The notes below the pieces were generated by a model. It made no database searches. It saw nothing but the letters and a program-made list of their open reading frames with translations, and was not told where the DNA came from. Position numbers and translations under genes: made by a program. Positions 35,914 to 48,381 of a stretch of 64,000 bases of DNA are shown piece by piece (position 1 is the first letter of the stretch; each line of letters starts with the position of its first letter). The stretch spans positions 62,001 to 126,000 of the forward strand of contig NW_025954987.1 in the NCBI RefSeq assembly GCF_022376445.1. The letters are read 5' to 3'. The DNA is from Fomitopsis serialis. Lineage: Eukaryota; Basidiomycota; Agaricomycetes; Polyporales; Fomitopsidaceae.

Positions 35914-37444
35914 TTTTGTGGTACCGGGCGTTGTTCTGGAAACCCTAACCTTCTTTCTGCTTCGGCGACCTCGAACATGTAGCGGACATATTCAACTTAC
36001 CACGGACCTCGGCCATAGATAATATTATCGCTCTGTGGTACTTAGTGTGTTGCCAAGGAACTTGAGGATACTACTCCCCTTCCCACCTTCTCCTTACCTG
36101 GTATTTTCCACTTACTGTCGGAATCGTCTTGTGACTACCTTCAACTTTCACCATGCCTGCCGTTTGTTCGCATCCGTGACGTATTTTACTTCCATTTGCC
36201 AGTGGGTCATTACCCTGGGCACAAAGATAGGCTGAGCGAGGAAGACCGTTGAGATGGAGATGGAGTTCCGCGGCACCGTGACAAGTTCCATACACGCACC
36301 GAAGGTCAAGCGCATACTGTCGACTCCCTAGAGATTCTGTATGTGCCATTGAATGCCATTGAAGCGAACCAATTCAGGAACAAAACACCCATCAGGACTC
36401 GAGGATAGAGTGCACCCGGGCTCCGGGGACAGATCGAGGAGTGAGCGAAGAGAGAACTTGGCGAGAAACTTGATGCATGCTGGCAGACTGATCACCATAG
36501 AATGAGTGCACCAGAGGGTCAAGATCGGACAGTGGCAACGGGTAAATAGGTAAGTACTTAGAAGAGATGAAGACTCAGAAGAGATCGACACTGGATTTAC
36601 ATAGACGGTGACCTCCGAGTCCCTCGGAGTCGCCATCACAGATCACGCCACCGTGTCTTCCCGGTTCCTCCTCCTAGTCGCGAACTTCAAGAATATGGGT
36701 CTCTGTGCATTCGTTGCTTTCCATTGTCAGCAACATGCTTCCGCCGAAGTTAATTGCGGAGGTGCAAAGAAGGTCGCTTCCAATCAATCATTAGGAATGC
36801 GGCTGCGTCGGGCCAAGAACGAGTGAGTTTACGCCTTACCTCCCTTGCGCAACATGATGGCGGCTAGAGAGCCACGCTATATTTCGAGTGCCGCCAGAAC
36901 CTTCGGGCGGCTCTATGCCAGTAAGGGTGGTCAAGTTCATACCAGTGTATTGGTTGGACATGGCCATCTAAGCCCAATTTTCAGCTTATGCTCCGGTCAG
37001 ACGGAAGAGGCCCTTGGGGCACAAACATTGCGGAGTGGATATGGAATGTGGTATCGTAAGCTACGCTTTGATTATATGATACAATCATCACTTCGCACCG
37101 CATTGACAGCCGAACAGTGAACGCATCATGCATAGGGCCTCCGCCTCTGAGCCCAAGGCTCCCGGGTGACTCGCGAATAGCGTCGACTTCGGTACTACCA
37201 TTAGATATGGAACTTCACATTGCCTATCCTCTAGGTGAAGACGTTAATCGGTACCATTCACTCTCCATCGATGTTAGTGAGGTCCAGAGCAAACGACGTT
37301 CTGAGTTTTGCATAAGACCACCAGTCCTGGTAGGACGACACACGGATCCACCGCTCTTGGAAGCAACGTTGTGAGTATCAACATTCGTTTCTGGTCTCTC
37401 TTTATGGCTGAACTCGCCCATGTAGTAGCCACCACCGCTGTCCC
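35914..37444. other. 1.5-kb intergenic region
   Basis: No supported gene. An open frame just upstream of the next gene (37117-37374) ends at a good donor site (GTGAGT) and could be an additional 5' exon of the APFAP gene B, but this cannot be confirmed. Confidence 0.4.
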
Positions 37445-38007
37445 ATGCTTTCGACTCGGAGCTCCCGTCAACACCTACGATGTCGACGTCTAGCAGCAGC
37501 GCAACATCCAATTCTGTCGTCGACCACTCTGTTCCTCTTCAATGCGATAGCGCCATTCGCACCGGTTCCTCATCATAGTGTACACAATCGCTCAGTATGT
37601 GTATGTTTCGCATACATTCCTGGTGCCCTCCCCATCCACGAGGAGGAACTGGAGCTGTTACCCGTGCGCTCTGATAGGCCCGGAATTGAGCGAGGTGCGT
37701 CAATATCCAAGCGCATCTGCATCCTTGCTCATACAATATGTTTCTCTCCATACGTTTCACAGACCTGAGGAACGGTTCCCGAGCCATGCCTTCCCGTGGT
37801 GTTACTGTCCAGTCACGGTACCATGCCAAAACGTCGTCGACGTCTTATTCGAACAAACAGTTGACCGGAACAGCCACCGCGAGGAAGGCAACCAGAGATG
37901 GAGTGAAGAAACTCGCGCGTCAACGCAGGGAGTTCAAGGACGTTATACACGCCTCGCATGGCCAGTACGTCCGCATCCCAGAGACGACCACAGATCATAA
38001 CGCATGA
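37445..38007 (+). CDS. small unknown protein, APFAP family member B
   Basis: The model has 164 residues in two exons (37445-37694 and 37763-38007), with a 68-nt phase-1 intron. It contains LFLFNAIAPFAPVP, an acidic block HEEELELLPVRS just before the intron, and a basic exon 2 (ATRDGVKKLARQRREFK) with HGQYVRI near the end, in the order seen in members A and C. The 5' end is uncertain. The ATG at 37477 would give an N-terminus similar to member C (MSTS versus MSLS) but is one frame off the conserved block. Translation may therefore begin at 37445, an upstream exon may exist, or the start carries an indel. No known family is recognised. Confidence 0.55.
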
Positions 38008-38429
38008 CCGGCCAAGTCTATCCATCCGCCGTTACTTAGTCAGGATGACAGTACCTTAACTCCATACGGACATTCTTTTGGCCAGTAGAATGCGCCGTGT
38101 TGGATTCATACCCGGGGGTACGCTGATTGAAGACTCCGTGTACTTAGTGTAGTGACCGAGAAAGTTGCCTACACTGTGATTTTGGGATGAATTCATGACC
38201 CTGATGACATGTAGCAGTTGACGTTGGCTAGATTGACGTTGTGTATGTTCGACTCGGAGTCGAGGCAAAATCGAGGAACTTCAAATCTTGAGGCTACGCG
38301 CGTGTCCGCGCAAACGCACACGTGATCGTGAATGGACTACATGATCGGGACCGATGAGATCTGAGAATCGGAGACTCGAGTCAACTTGAGTCTCACCAAC
38401 GCTACTTTCGGTCTTCCACCTTTGCTCCA
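38008..38429. other. intergenic, promoter side of tyrosyl-tRNA synthetase
   Basis: Nothing specific seen. Confidence 0.5.
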
Positions 38430-40085
38430 ATGGCAGAACCAGACAAGAGCACAAAGACTGTTGTGCTGGACGACGTTGCAGAGCAAAAATATGATATCAT
38501 AAGACGACGCGTGCAAGAGATCTTGGGAGGAGACGCGATCAGGTCGATCCTTGCGGAGGGACGGTCACCGAAATGTTACTGGGGTGAGTGTGCATGCTAT
38601 GCACCTAGCCGAAAGCTCATGCAAACCACTATGCCAGGAACGGCACCTACAGGAAGACGTAGGTGTGCTTCAAGTGGTTCTATCGGGTTTACGACACTCA
38701 AGAGTATCACCGTTCAGCACACATAGGATACTTCGTACCACTAACCAAGATTGCCGACTTCCTCCGCGCTGGCGTCGAAGTCACAATCCTTCTCGCTGGT
38801 GCGTTTTGCTTCTCGCATAGGACAGCCTGACCACGGACGGTCCGAATACCTCGGCTACAGTGCTTATACCTGCACCCAGATGTACATGCATTTCTTGATA
38901 ACCTCAAGGCACCTCTCGAGCTCGTCGCCCACCGCACAAAGTACTACAAGCACGTCCTCCTCAGCGTCTTCACGTCGCTAGGCATCCCGACGAGCAAGCT
39001 GCGCTTCGTCGAGGGCTCCTCCTACCAGCTCACGAAAGAGTACAACATGGACAACTACCGGCTCTGCGCCATCGTCACGGAGCACGACGCCAAGAAGGCG
39101 GGCGCGGAGGTGGTCAAGCAGGTCGAGAGCCCACTCCTGAGCGGTCTGCTCTACCCCGGTCTGCAAGCACTAGACGAGCAGTACCTCGGGTGTGACTTCC
39201 AGTTCGGCGGTATCGATCAGGTGCGTCTCTCGCATTCACCACGAATCATACACATGTGCCTCACGCGTTGCCTCCCTTCCAGCGGAAAATCTTCACCTTC
39301 GCCGAGCTCTACCTCCCCCGCCTCGGATACGCCAAGCGCGCGCACCTCATGAACGCGATGGTGCCCGGGCTCGGCGGCGGCAAGATGTCTTCCTCCGACC
39401 CGGACTCGAAGATCGACTTCCTCGAGACGCCCGCGGAGGTGAAGCGCAAGATCAAGCGCGCCTTCTGCGAGGAGGGCAACGTCCAGGAGAACGGCGTCCT
39501 CGCCTTCGTCGAGGCCGTCATCATCCCGATCAGCCAGATGCGGCTGGAGCGCCTGCACGGCGAGACGGGCGCAGACGCAGACGAGGGCGCGGGTGCGGTA
39601 GGGAAGCAGGCGGCCTTCGCGCTCGAGGGCGCACCGGCGGGCACGGTCTTCTCGATCATCCGCCCGGAGAAGTACGGCGGGCCGCTGCACTACCAGACCT
39701 TCGGCGACCTCAGGCGAGACTTCGAGGAGAGGAAGGTTCATCCTGGCGACCTGAAGACCGCGGTGGCGGACGCGATCGTACAGCTGCTGGAGCCGATTCG
39801 GAAGACGTTCGAGGAGAGCCAGGAGTGGCAAGATGTGGAGAGGCTGGCTTACCCGCCCCCACCACAACCGGAAAAAAAGAAAAAGAAGGTTTGTCCTGAT
39901 TATATCTCGTAGTGAAGCGCGAGCGCGAACTCACGCGGATGCTGTAGGAGAAGGTGTACCACCCTCCTCCTCCCGGCAAGGGCAAGAACGCGGACGCGGC
40001 TGTATCCACGAGTGGGGGCGATGCTGTACCTGCTTCCAACGAAGAGGCCCATTCCGCCGCTGAAGCAGCCAAGCAGCAAGCATAG
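38430..40085 (+). CDS. TYS1: cytosolic tyrosyl-tRNA synthetase
   Basis: The predicted enzyme has 446 residues in six exons (38430-38583, 38638-38658, 38718-38798, 38880-39220, 39283-39888, 39948-40085) and charges tRNA-Tyr with tyrosine. It is a class I synthetase of eukaryotic/archaeal type. The HIGH-like signature PHIGYF is at residues 59-64 and is split from GTAPTGR by an intron. The block [15 protein letters not shown] and the Tyr-binding GGIDQ near residue 199 follow, then KMSSS at 233-237. A Lys-rich C-terminal extension ends in an Ala/Glu/Gln tail. Exon 2 has only 21 nt and is needed for the GTAPTGR motif. All introns have GT-AG ends. This is a conserved housekeeping gene and a good anchor for synteny. 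Confidence 0.96.
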
Positions 40086-40371
40086 CGAGCTCGGGGAGGG
40101 TCAGCAGGACTAGGATGAGCAGTATCGCGCGATTGTATACAAGTAGACATAAACCAGGTGTTGTAGGCTAAGCCACGCTAAGCATCGCTCGTGAAGTAGG
40201 ACCAACATCTGGCGAACAGCGCGAGAATCGGGTGCGCATCGAAAGAGTATTATAGCTACACGGGTCTACACAGCAAAGCACACTATCCACGACTGCGGCC
40301 GTCCAAACCACCCTATCAGTATCACAGTGCTAACACAGGAGAATTACCTCGCTCATCGTCGATCATCAAGC
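40086..40371. other. convergent intergenic region
   Basis: Shared 3' region of the synthetase gene and the J-protein gene. Nothing specific seen. Confidence 0.5.
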
Positions 40372-42103
40372 TTACTGTGCTCGCTGCTGGTCGCGCTGCC
40401 GACTGCTCTTCGTCTCCACCTTCACGTACTCGCTCTCCTCTCTCGCCTCAGCCTCGTCCTTGCGCACCGCCATGTACGCCTCGCCCAGGATCTGCAGTGC
40501 GATCGCGCGCAGCTGCGCCTTGCCCCGCGGGAGCGCCGGGTCCTCGAGCATGCGATCGCACGTCTCGCGGAGGACCGACTCTATCTCGAGTTTCGTGCCC
40601 TGCATGGAGCGCACGTCTGAGCGGGCCGTCTGACGGACAACAGCGCGCGGGACGCACCTTGAACAGAGCCTGCAGGCCCTTCTCTGCCGCCTGCTCCTCC
40701 AGCCGCTGCCGCTCCTCCGGCGAGAGGTTGCCCGCCTTCTCGGCCGCCTGGATCTGCTCGAAGACGTTCTTCAGGTCCATCGCCGCACGCAGCGTCGACA
40801 TTCTGCGCGAGGGGATCCGTTCTCAATAGAAGGCAGGGAGGGGACTGGTATGGGGCACGCACGTTTCGCTGAAGACGTGATATTTGCCCTGCACGTTGTG
40901 CAGCCACCCGCCGACGCCGAGGAAGGTCTGGTTCGAGGCGAGGTACTGCTTCGACTTCGAGACGTAGACGAAGCCGATTGTTTGGAGTAGCTCGGCGCCA
41001 TAGGACTCACGTTTGAGTTCTCTGCGACCCGGTCAGCACTGGTTACCGCGCGGAAACGAAGCACCTACTCTGCCTCAAGCTGACATATCGTCCGATAGCT
41101 CTGAGTGACCTGCTCGTCGCTCGGGCCTGTCGCGGACTCGGTGAAAATGCCCAGCTTGCGCTCCAGGTTCTCCATGAGTTTCGCGACGCGTTCTGCTCGC
41201 GCCGCGGCTTTCTATGCATCCGCGCTGTCAAAAAGTTATCTACGTTCGGCGTGGGGTCCAATGCTCACCTCTGCGGCTGTCTTCCTAGCCTTCTCCTCTC
41301 TTCGCGCCTTCTCCTCTGGTGAGAGAATCTCCCGCCCCTTCGCATCCTTCTCAATGGGTTTGCCTTCTGCATCCTCCTCCATCTCCTCCGCTTCCTGCAG
41401 CGCCGCCTTCATGTCCTTCGCGAGGCTGATGTGGCCAATGATGGGCACGAACCGCTCACCACCGAAGATTGTTCCGAACACTTCCTCTGGATCGACGAAG
41501 CCGCCCTCCGGTGCGCTGTCCTTGGACCCAAACTCGTTATACTTTCTACGCAATTCGAGGTCGGACAGTGTCTGGTAGGCGATGGCGATTTCCTTGAAGC
41601 GCTCTTCCGCATGAGGGTCGTCGCGGTTCTTGTCCGGATGGAACTTGATGGCAAGGCGCCCTGCGAGGAGAGGTGTACGAACGGCGAGCGGGTAACATGC
41701 AGACACACGTACGATATGCCTTCTTGATGTCCTCCGTGCTCGCGTCTACCGGCACGCCCAGCAGGTCGTAGTACCCTGTCTCCAGCGGCTTTTCCTGTGT
41801 GCCAATCTTCCGTCCTCTCTTTGCCGCCTGTGCACCACCGCTTGCGCCGCCGCCGCTCTGGCTCCGAGAGGGCCCATGTCCGCTCGTTCCGGACACGCTG
41901 TTCGCGAGGCCGGGGACCTGGGTGGGGTAGAAGGCGTGCGAGAAGACTTTGCTGCAGCTGAAGCAGCGGACGTTGAGGGCTGTCGACGGGCGTGGAAGAG
42001 GTTGGGGTACGGGGAATTCGAGCGGGGAAGAGCAGTGTGTGCAGGTCGTGGCGATGTGAGGTGCGAGGGGGCGCGACTGGATGGTCGGGTACGTGCTGCT
42101 CAT
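40372..42103 (-). CDS. Caj1/Djp1-type J protein (DnaJ plus DNAJ-X domain)
   Basis: The predicted protein has 485 residues in six exons (42103-41713, 41660-41269, 41211-41069, 41021-40863, 40802-40658, 40599-40372). The N-terminus has two CxxC-like pairs (CTHCSS and CFSCSK), an unusual start. A Gly/Ser linker and the J domain at about 107-170 follow, with HPD at 138-140 (FHPDKN) and the J signature YYDLLGVP. The C-terminal half is the X domain typical of yeast Caj1 and Djp1, including LERKLGIFTES and GGWLHNVQGKYHVF. J proteins stimulate Hsp70 ATPase; yeast Djp1 assists import into peroxisomes and mitochondria and Caj1 is membrane-associated. Which of these this one matches is open. Confidence 0.93.
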
Positions 42104-42746
42104 GATGTCCGAGGAGCAGCTCGCAGCTGGGATGCCTTATATGGCTGTCGTGAATAGCTGCGACGTGCAGCTGCGAGCGTGGGCGGTGGGCACGGAGGCG
42201 AGCGCAGGACCGTCCGTGAGCGCGCGCATCCGGTGGATGCTATCGATCACTCACTGTTCGTGGCAGTCGTTGATCGTTGCGTCGTATGTCGAGTGGGCTC
42301 TGCGTGCGAGTGAGCGCAGAGTGAGCTCAGTACGGAGGACTGAATATGCAGTGACCGCGGCGCGGCATGGGTGTACGATTCAGGATGACCTGCGTCCGGT
42401 GGCGCAGGGGGTAAGGTCGGGTTAGGGTCTGTATGTAGTAAGTACGTTGCGGCAATCCACATCACACGTTACGGCGAGGTACGACAGTGATACCGCCATG
42501 TTCAGGTATCGTCACGAAAGCCCCGGGCTGAGTGTACTTCATCTTTCATGATCAATGCTCGTATTTGACTCGCCGAGTTCTGCCTTCAGTCTACTTACAT
42601 ATGATGAGCCATCCGAGCCTGTCGAAACTCTCAAAGCGTCTTCAAACCCACTACGGAGTATTACCGTGACGACAATGGTACATACATCGCGCGGAACACA
42701 AGCCAAAAACACCTCAGCCACTCTATCAATCAAGCCATTCCGCATC
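42104..42746. other. intergenic; 3' flank of decayed proline-rich gene
   Basis: From about 42635 the sequence is homologous to 33880-33990. No other feature is seen. Confidence 0.5.
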
Positions 42747-43630
42747 CCAAGCACGGCTGAACAGCTCGTCATACAGACCATCCTCCATCCGAGCGGCGAG
42801 CTCCTCGTCATGATACCCCCGTCGCGCATGGCCGCCTGGTCGGGCAGAATGGCGCGTCGGCCTTGGGGAGCAGGGCCTGTCCGTTTGGGATTGCGCGGCG
42901 GCCTCGTGGGAGCCGGGGCAGGTGGAACCCAGATATTGGCGGGAGGCGGCCCCGGGGGCCGCGCACAGGCGGGCCCAGATCCCCCTGCCCGGGGAGATTG
43001 TGGCGAGGCTCGAGCCCGTCGAAACGAGTCCAGCTATGCGGATGGGTCAAACAAAAATACCAAGCTTTCAACTAGGACGAAAACTCACAGGTCGACTGGG
43101 ACCGCGAGCGCAGGTGCCGCGGCAGCTACAAACAGGGTGACGAACGCAAACGTGGAGTAGCGCATGATGTCTTCGAAGCTGAGTCGTTGCAAAGAGTAGA
43201 TGCGATGGGTCGTTGACGAAAATAAAACAAGTAAGGCTGAAAGACGGATCGTCATGAGCAACGGTGAGAGTTGTCAATCAATTGCCATCACTCACCAACC
43301 GGTACCCTACTCGGTGAGCTCAGAAGAAAGAAAAGGAGCTGAAGGATGCTGCCCACCAGGTCGCATATTTATACGCAGGCAGCAAGCCACCGCTGTCGGG
43401 ATCTTTGACGCGACTGGTCACTATGAGCATGGGACATCCATTTGTGTTCCTCGCCTATCTGATGTGCACGGGTGTCTCAGACTCAGGCGAGACTAGCCCG
43501 CTGCGAAGCGACCCGTCGGGCACTGGCATGCACAGAGAGCTGACACATCCAGTGGTCAGTAAAGAGCCCATAGTTGTTCGGACGATTCACCAGGCCTCTC
43601 CTGGTGAGTTTTTGTCCGGATAAAATCAGG
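42635..43630. repeat. right copy of inverted duplication B
   Basis: Inverse copy of the 32460-33990 region, lacking the ~650-nt segment present there. The gene inside is frame-disrupted. Confidence 0.65.
42747..43165 (-). pseudogene. frame-disrupted copy of the proline-rich secreted protein gene
   Basis: Exon 1 (43165-43089) and the phase-2 intron (43088-43034) are intact and match the gene at 33497: the signal peptide TLFVAAAAPALAVP and the WTRFDGLEPRHNLP start are preserved. Exon 2 then drifts out of the ancestral frame. The Pro-rich middle (PPPANIWVPPAP) is found in one alternative frame and the conserved C-terminus (HDEELAARMEDGLYDELF) in another, so at least two indels have occurred. 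As it stands the frame from the ATG stops at 42808, giving about 100 residues. The promoter TATA is retained, so a shorter secreted product is possible. Confidence 0.65.
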
Positions 43631-44725
43631 CCTACTACCCTTCCAAAGAGTTCAATTCCGTCCGGAGGAGTGTAAAGCACCGATAACCGGGGGTTCTACT
43701 TACTGAGTCGCTCCCGTCAACGTGCATCATGTTCACTCTGTTACTCAGCGGCCGAACTTGAAGCTTAAAGCTAAAGGATCAACCTCCCGAGACTCAGGTT
43801 ACCCCGCCCGAGGCGCCTTTTTCATTGGCAAAACGTCTTCATTGACGTAGTACAGGATTAGGGTATCATATCACAGGCTATAGCATAGCTAATGTCTGAG
43901 CGGCGACGCGTGGTCTTCCCGCAATCTTCCCGCCGGGTGCCGTGCTCGAGTCATGGAAGGAAGGCCCACAGCTAATATGTCGCAGGGCCTACGGCAGTTG
44001 TTCTGCACACGGAGACTAGTCAGCATCGATGATGAATTCCACAGTTGGCAGCTCACCCTCCGCACGGACAACATAGGATACCCGCGATGCAGTCGACCAC
44101 ACCGGTAAAGCAGCCGACAATAACTTGGTGCGTGTTCCATCGGTCAGGCCTGCATGCGCGAATGGAGAGAATGCTCACCGCTGACGATACACTCGAGGAA
44201 GCCTACAACCGCCTCGACGACGACCATGACGGCGCCACCATGCATGCGAAGATGCCTGCAATGCAGGAGATGATGAGGCTAAGTAAGGTAGTTCCGATTA
44301 GTATCTCACGAACATCGTAGCAGCTTGATACGTACCCCATGGTTCTGTCCGATTGTTTCAGTGAAATAAAAAGAGTCGTGCAGTCGAAGTCGTCAATTAG
44401 TCGTGGGGGTGTCGTGTCGTGTGGAAGGGTAGGTTATCGCGTTTCTGCCGCTCATATATATGCTGCTGCATAGTGGTGCATTTGGTGAGATCTTGTGGCG
44501 CGGAGGACGGGAACATATGGCACCCAGGCTGGAGCTGGAGCATTGACGTAGACAGGTATGTACGATGGTGGAGGTGGTGGGGCGCTCATGGCTTCTATGT
44601 AGAATTGATTGTCCGTTCCTCGTGTGGTGAGGGGACCCGGCGCGATGCGAATGGAGTTGTAGTAAGAGGCATGCGATGATCGTCCCGAAGTATAAATACA
44701 GTAGGCATTGTAGGTGACGCATGAT
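43166..44725. other. intergenic region
   Basis: The first 460 nt belong to inverted duplication B. An open frame on the plus strand with an ATG at 44087 (to 44320, 77 residues, containing ERMLTADDTLEEAYNRLDDD) could be a small gene, but no motif or paralogue supports it. Confidence 0.4.
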
Positions 44726-46143
44726 TCAGCAGACTTTGAAGACTGTCGTCCTGTGTATTGTCAAGTGAGCAACATTGCACCAGTCAGAACTTCGAGTGTA
44801 CCTTAGGATTCCACGCTTATCCGCAAGCGGCATCTTCCCTCGGACGAGTTTTGCCCACTCGTCCTCAGAGACTCTCAGCACCTCGTAAGGAGAACATCCT
44901 CCGACCGAGAAAGCTAGGCCCACTTCGAGCATGTCCGGCTTGATAGATGAGAATTTGTGCTGCGAGAGACGTTTGTCGATGTCCGCTAGCTCGTCCTCCG
45001 TATCTAATCGGTACAGCAATGCACTCAATCGCTCGTCGCGATCGTCTCTGCCAATGTGGAAATGGATTTGGACTTCGGGGATGTCGTACGTCCCTAGAGA
45101 TGATAGCATATACGGAATCCATGAATGTTTGTCTTCGAGAAAGCACCATGACGAGAGCCGCAAAGAAGTCAAATGCTCGAGAAAGCTGATGTCAAGCTTT
45201 TGACCTGTGCAGGGGTTCAGTCACCTGTTAACGGTGGCCTCGTAGGATGAATGGCAATGAGACATACAAATTTTGTCCGGGGATTTGTCGATCACACCAT
45301 TGAGGTTCAGTGATAGGCCGAAGTCGCGGAGGGACGGGGCGCATGCACGGAGCAGCTTCTGTATGTCAATCGCCCCTATAAATATGTCCTGGAAGTGTAC
45401 ACCCATGTCCAGGGTGCGTAGGTCGGCACGCTTGGCTATGCGGAGGATGAAGTCGTGGACCGCTGGAGGCATACAGCCCCAAAGAGAGATGTCTCGAAGC
45501 TGTGTGCTGTTCAGGGGGAGTGACGACAAGACGGGAGTATTCTGATCGCAGGTTAGGTCCTTGCAGAATAAGTTCCGCAGCTTCGGTAAGGCAGACATCA
45601 GCTGCGTGAGCTGTGATACCGTTGCAAAGCAGACATGATCCAGCGTTAGTTCTGAAATGGAGCGGAACGCGGCCAAATTGGCGATGTCTCCCGGTCGGAC
45701 AGAGCCTGCGCCCCATTTCGCATTGTTGATGACCAGGGTCTCCGCCTTTGTGAGGTACCGAGAGAGCATGATAGCGAATGTGCCAAGGTGTGGGATGGGT
45801 CCAGCCGACTGGCCATCTGGCGCACCAACTATCGTGACGAATCGCATTGTGGGTCGAAGGTACGGATTGTCACGTAGCTGCCTCTGGAACAAGACGACGT
45901 CGCCTCGGTTGGAAAGGACGACATTGCCCCGCAGATGCCATCGCGCGCGATTGTATAAGGTCTTGCATGTCAGCGCACAGGATATCAATGTCGCCCACCA
46001 AGGAGAGTTCAAGAGATTCCAGTATCTCGTAGCTTGTGTCGCCATCAAGTCAATGATATGTTCCCAAATTTCCAAGGGCAGCTGGAAACCTCCCGCGCAG
46101 GTCGTCTCGTCCGATGAGCCTGCATGGTTATGAATTGTCTCAT
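44726..46143 (-). pseudogene. F-box protein (family 2, left copy), start damaged
   Basis: This copy is highly similar to the intact gene at 58176-59529: F-box LPLEIWEHIIDLMATQ, then WATLISCALTCKTLYNRARW and Leu-rich repeats. Exon 1 ends at 45268, a 63-nt phase-1 intron (45267-45205) follows, and exon 2 is 45204-44726. Relative to the intact copy, one base is missing just after the homologous ATG (46143), between ATAAC and CATGC. The ATG is therefore out of frame with the F-box and stops lie upstream. Translation could start only at an internal Met (46045), which removes the core of the F-box. The C-terminus is longer than in the other copy by about 20 residues (NVAHLTIHRTTVFKVC). Confidence 0.7.
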
Positions 46144-47815
46144 GCTGCTATGATGCGACTCAGTCAGGGGGAGACCTCCGGTAATCATAGTAACCTCACT
46201 CACTCGCCGTCAATCAACGTCGCGTCAGTCCGTCGGAGAGAGATCAAGCCCGAGACCCTGTCTACGGTAAATTCGATTCAGCGGTTTGTTAAAACATGGA
46301 AGAGACGGTAGGCGTCATACCTAGCTCTGATGACAACGTACTGAATGTTGGTATCCCCGTGGTGCTGTATACTGAGCTGTAGCTTTCCGCTGGCGGAAAA
46401 CAGAGGCGTCGACAGTGAGTACCATCATCAAATGATGTCGCCCGGTGTGACGGAACGTACGGCCACTAAGAGTAGTGCCCAGAGTGTGTGCACTCATTCG
46501 CAATAGTTGATGCGCCGGTGGCAAGCTTCAAGGCCACTTTATCGGAGGTGGTACGGACGATCGCGTCCAGTCAGGTGGTGTTGTTGCCAATGGCTGCGAC
46601 GGTAGGATGATGCCCTGCAGACCCGAGCAGACATCAATCGTGTACATATAGCAGCGATCGCGCTTACCAGATGCACCGTGTGGTCCAATGCTGTGCAGAG
46701 GATCTTCCCGTATAACTGTTGGCGCATCGGTTTCCCGCGTCCTACACACATCCAAAAGGTCAGGAGACACAGCTATCAGGGCGCCGACTGAATGGCAAGT
46801 TTCATCAGTCGGACAGCTCCCTCCTGAGTAGGCTCGTCTGAGGTTGCCAGTATTGAGACAAAACCTATCTTTCTCGTGAAGGAGCTAAAGTTGGCATGTT
46901 TCTATCAGCCTTGACTCTTGGATCGAATATCGGTATATTCCAGTGAATCCCTGATTCGTCGGAAAGCGTCGGAGCCTCCTGACACTGAGTCAGTAGAGGT
47001 GATGTTTGTTGATTACAAGGTATCGTTCGTCGTTGCTTTAACTACGAAGTCCAACGGCAGAGGAGTGGGGGTTAGCCACTTCGACTCGGACGTGCAACTA
47101 GCTGTGCCCGCAGAGCCCGACATCCTGAACGTTCGTGAGAGTAAGTAGATGGTAAATATCGCGCCTTGGCATATTGACGACGTACTGACCTTGCCTGATG
47201 ATCACCCTCAAGCATGCAATTTGTGGCTGTCTCAAGCATTTTGGTCGACGTCTGACTGATTTTTACCGAAAGGGTTATGCAAGGGATACGCATGCGCTCT
47301 CAGGTGGGGGGATAAGACGATGCGGTTCGCAGTGCCGCGTCTATAAGTTGTCCCCAGTGACGACTTGTTGAACACAGCACCCACGATGCCGCTGGCGACT
47401 CTTGGCGACTCTGAAACATTGTGGTCAGAGGCCATGATGCAAAGGATACAGTACGTACTCAGGCTTGATAACCAATTAATGCACATGCATTGCCCGGGCA
47501 ATCAGAATCTAGACACAGTGGGCCAAGATTCAAATTCAAATCGTAGTAGCGCCAGCCACTGAGTGCGTCGTCGCTGCCACATCTTCAGGCTTAGATAGTA
47601 ATACGGCCCATCCAGCCCCAACTTCCCCCCAGTAGTTCACGGTTGCTGACCGGGATGTCGTTATCATCATCAACGGGCTTGAACCTAGTACATATCACAG
47701 CAGCTGGTATCTGTGTGGCATGGCCATCCTTGTGAGTCGAAGTCGTTCATTGTGCAAAAGAACGCGCTCACTCACCAGTGCTACTGCCACTCATCGGTCT
47801 ACGTAGGTCAGTGAA
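44740..47815. repeat. left arm of inverted duplication C
   Basis: The arm is homologous in inverse orientation to 53735-59585 once the LINE in the right arm is removed. It includes the damaged F-box gene and about 1.7 kb of flanking DNA. The position matching the LINE target (ACCGTCTCTTCC on the minus strand, near 46300-46315) is empty here. Confidence 0.8.
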
Positions 47816-48381
47816 GGGATTAGAACAGGAGGCGCTCGTTCAGTACATACTGATATGTAAGACCAAAAAGGCGGCCAAATTTGACGTCACGGTCAGTCAT
47901 ACTCAGTTCATCTTTCTTACCTCCTCTAAGTATCTTGCAATTGCAGGCACCAAGGTCAGCCGGTCATGTACGATGATCACGATGAACGCAACGAAGCTCA
48001 GCCCGTGCAGCAACGCCCCGGAGCGGAAGAAATCTATTTACACCTGCTCATTACAGGCTACAACAAGCACAGTGCCGTCTACATATCATCTACAAGTGCG
48101 TCTATCTACAGTGCCTATGTCTATGCCGTATATATGCGAATGAGAACGTGAGTACGGATGATTGCGATCGTCAGAGTGCGTGAGAGGATCTAATCGTGAG
48201 TGCAGAGATGGAGAGACGAGACGAGATGGGAAGATGAGACGGAGAGACGAGGAGACGAGGAGACTGGAGGAGAAACGCAGCAGGAACAGGCAAACCAAAA
48301 GCAGACATCTAGAGAGGAACGAAAAGAAACCATGCATCATCATACCAGGTCATGAAGAATCACCGGCACCGTTCACCACCA
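46144..48381. other. duplicated arm DNA with a conserved open segment, then promoterless spacer
   Basis: An open frame on the plus strand at about 46918-47148 contains SEPPDTESVEVMFVDYKVS. It corresponds to SEPPDNESVEVMIVDHKLP in the other arm (54762-54541, minus strand). Both are short and seem to be remnants of one gene or an exon of an unrecognised one. From 47816 to 48381 nothing is supported. Confidence 0.45.
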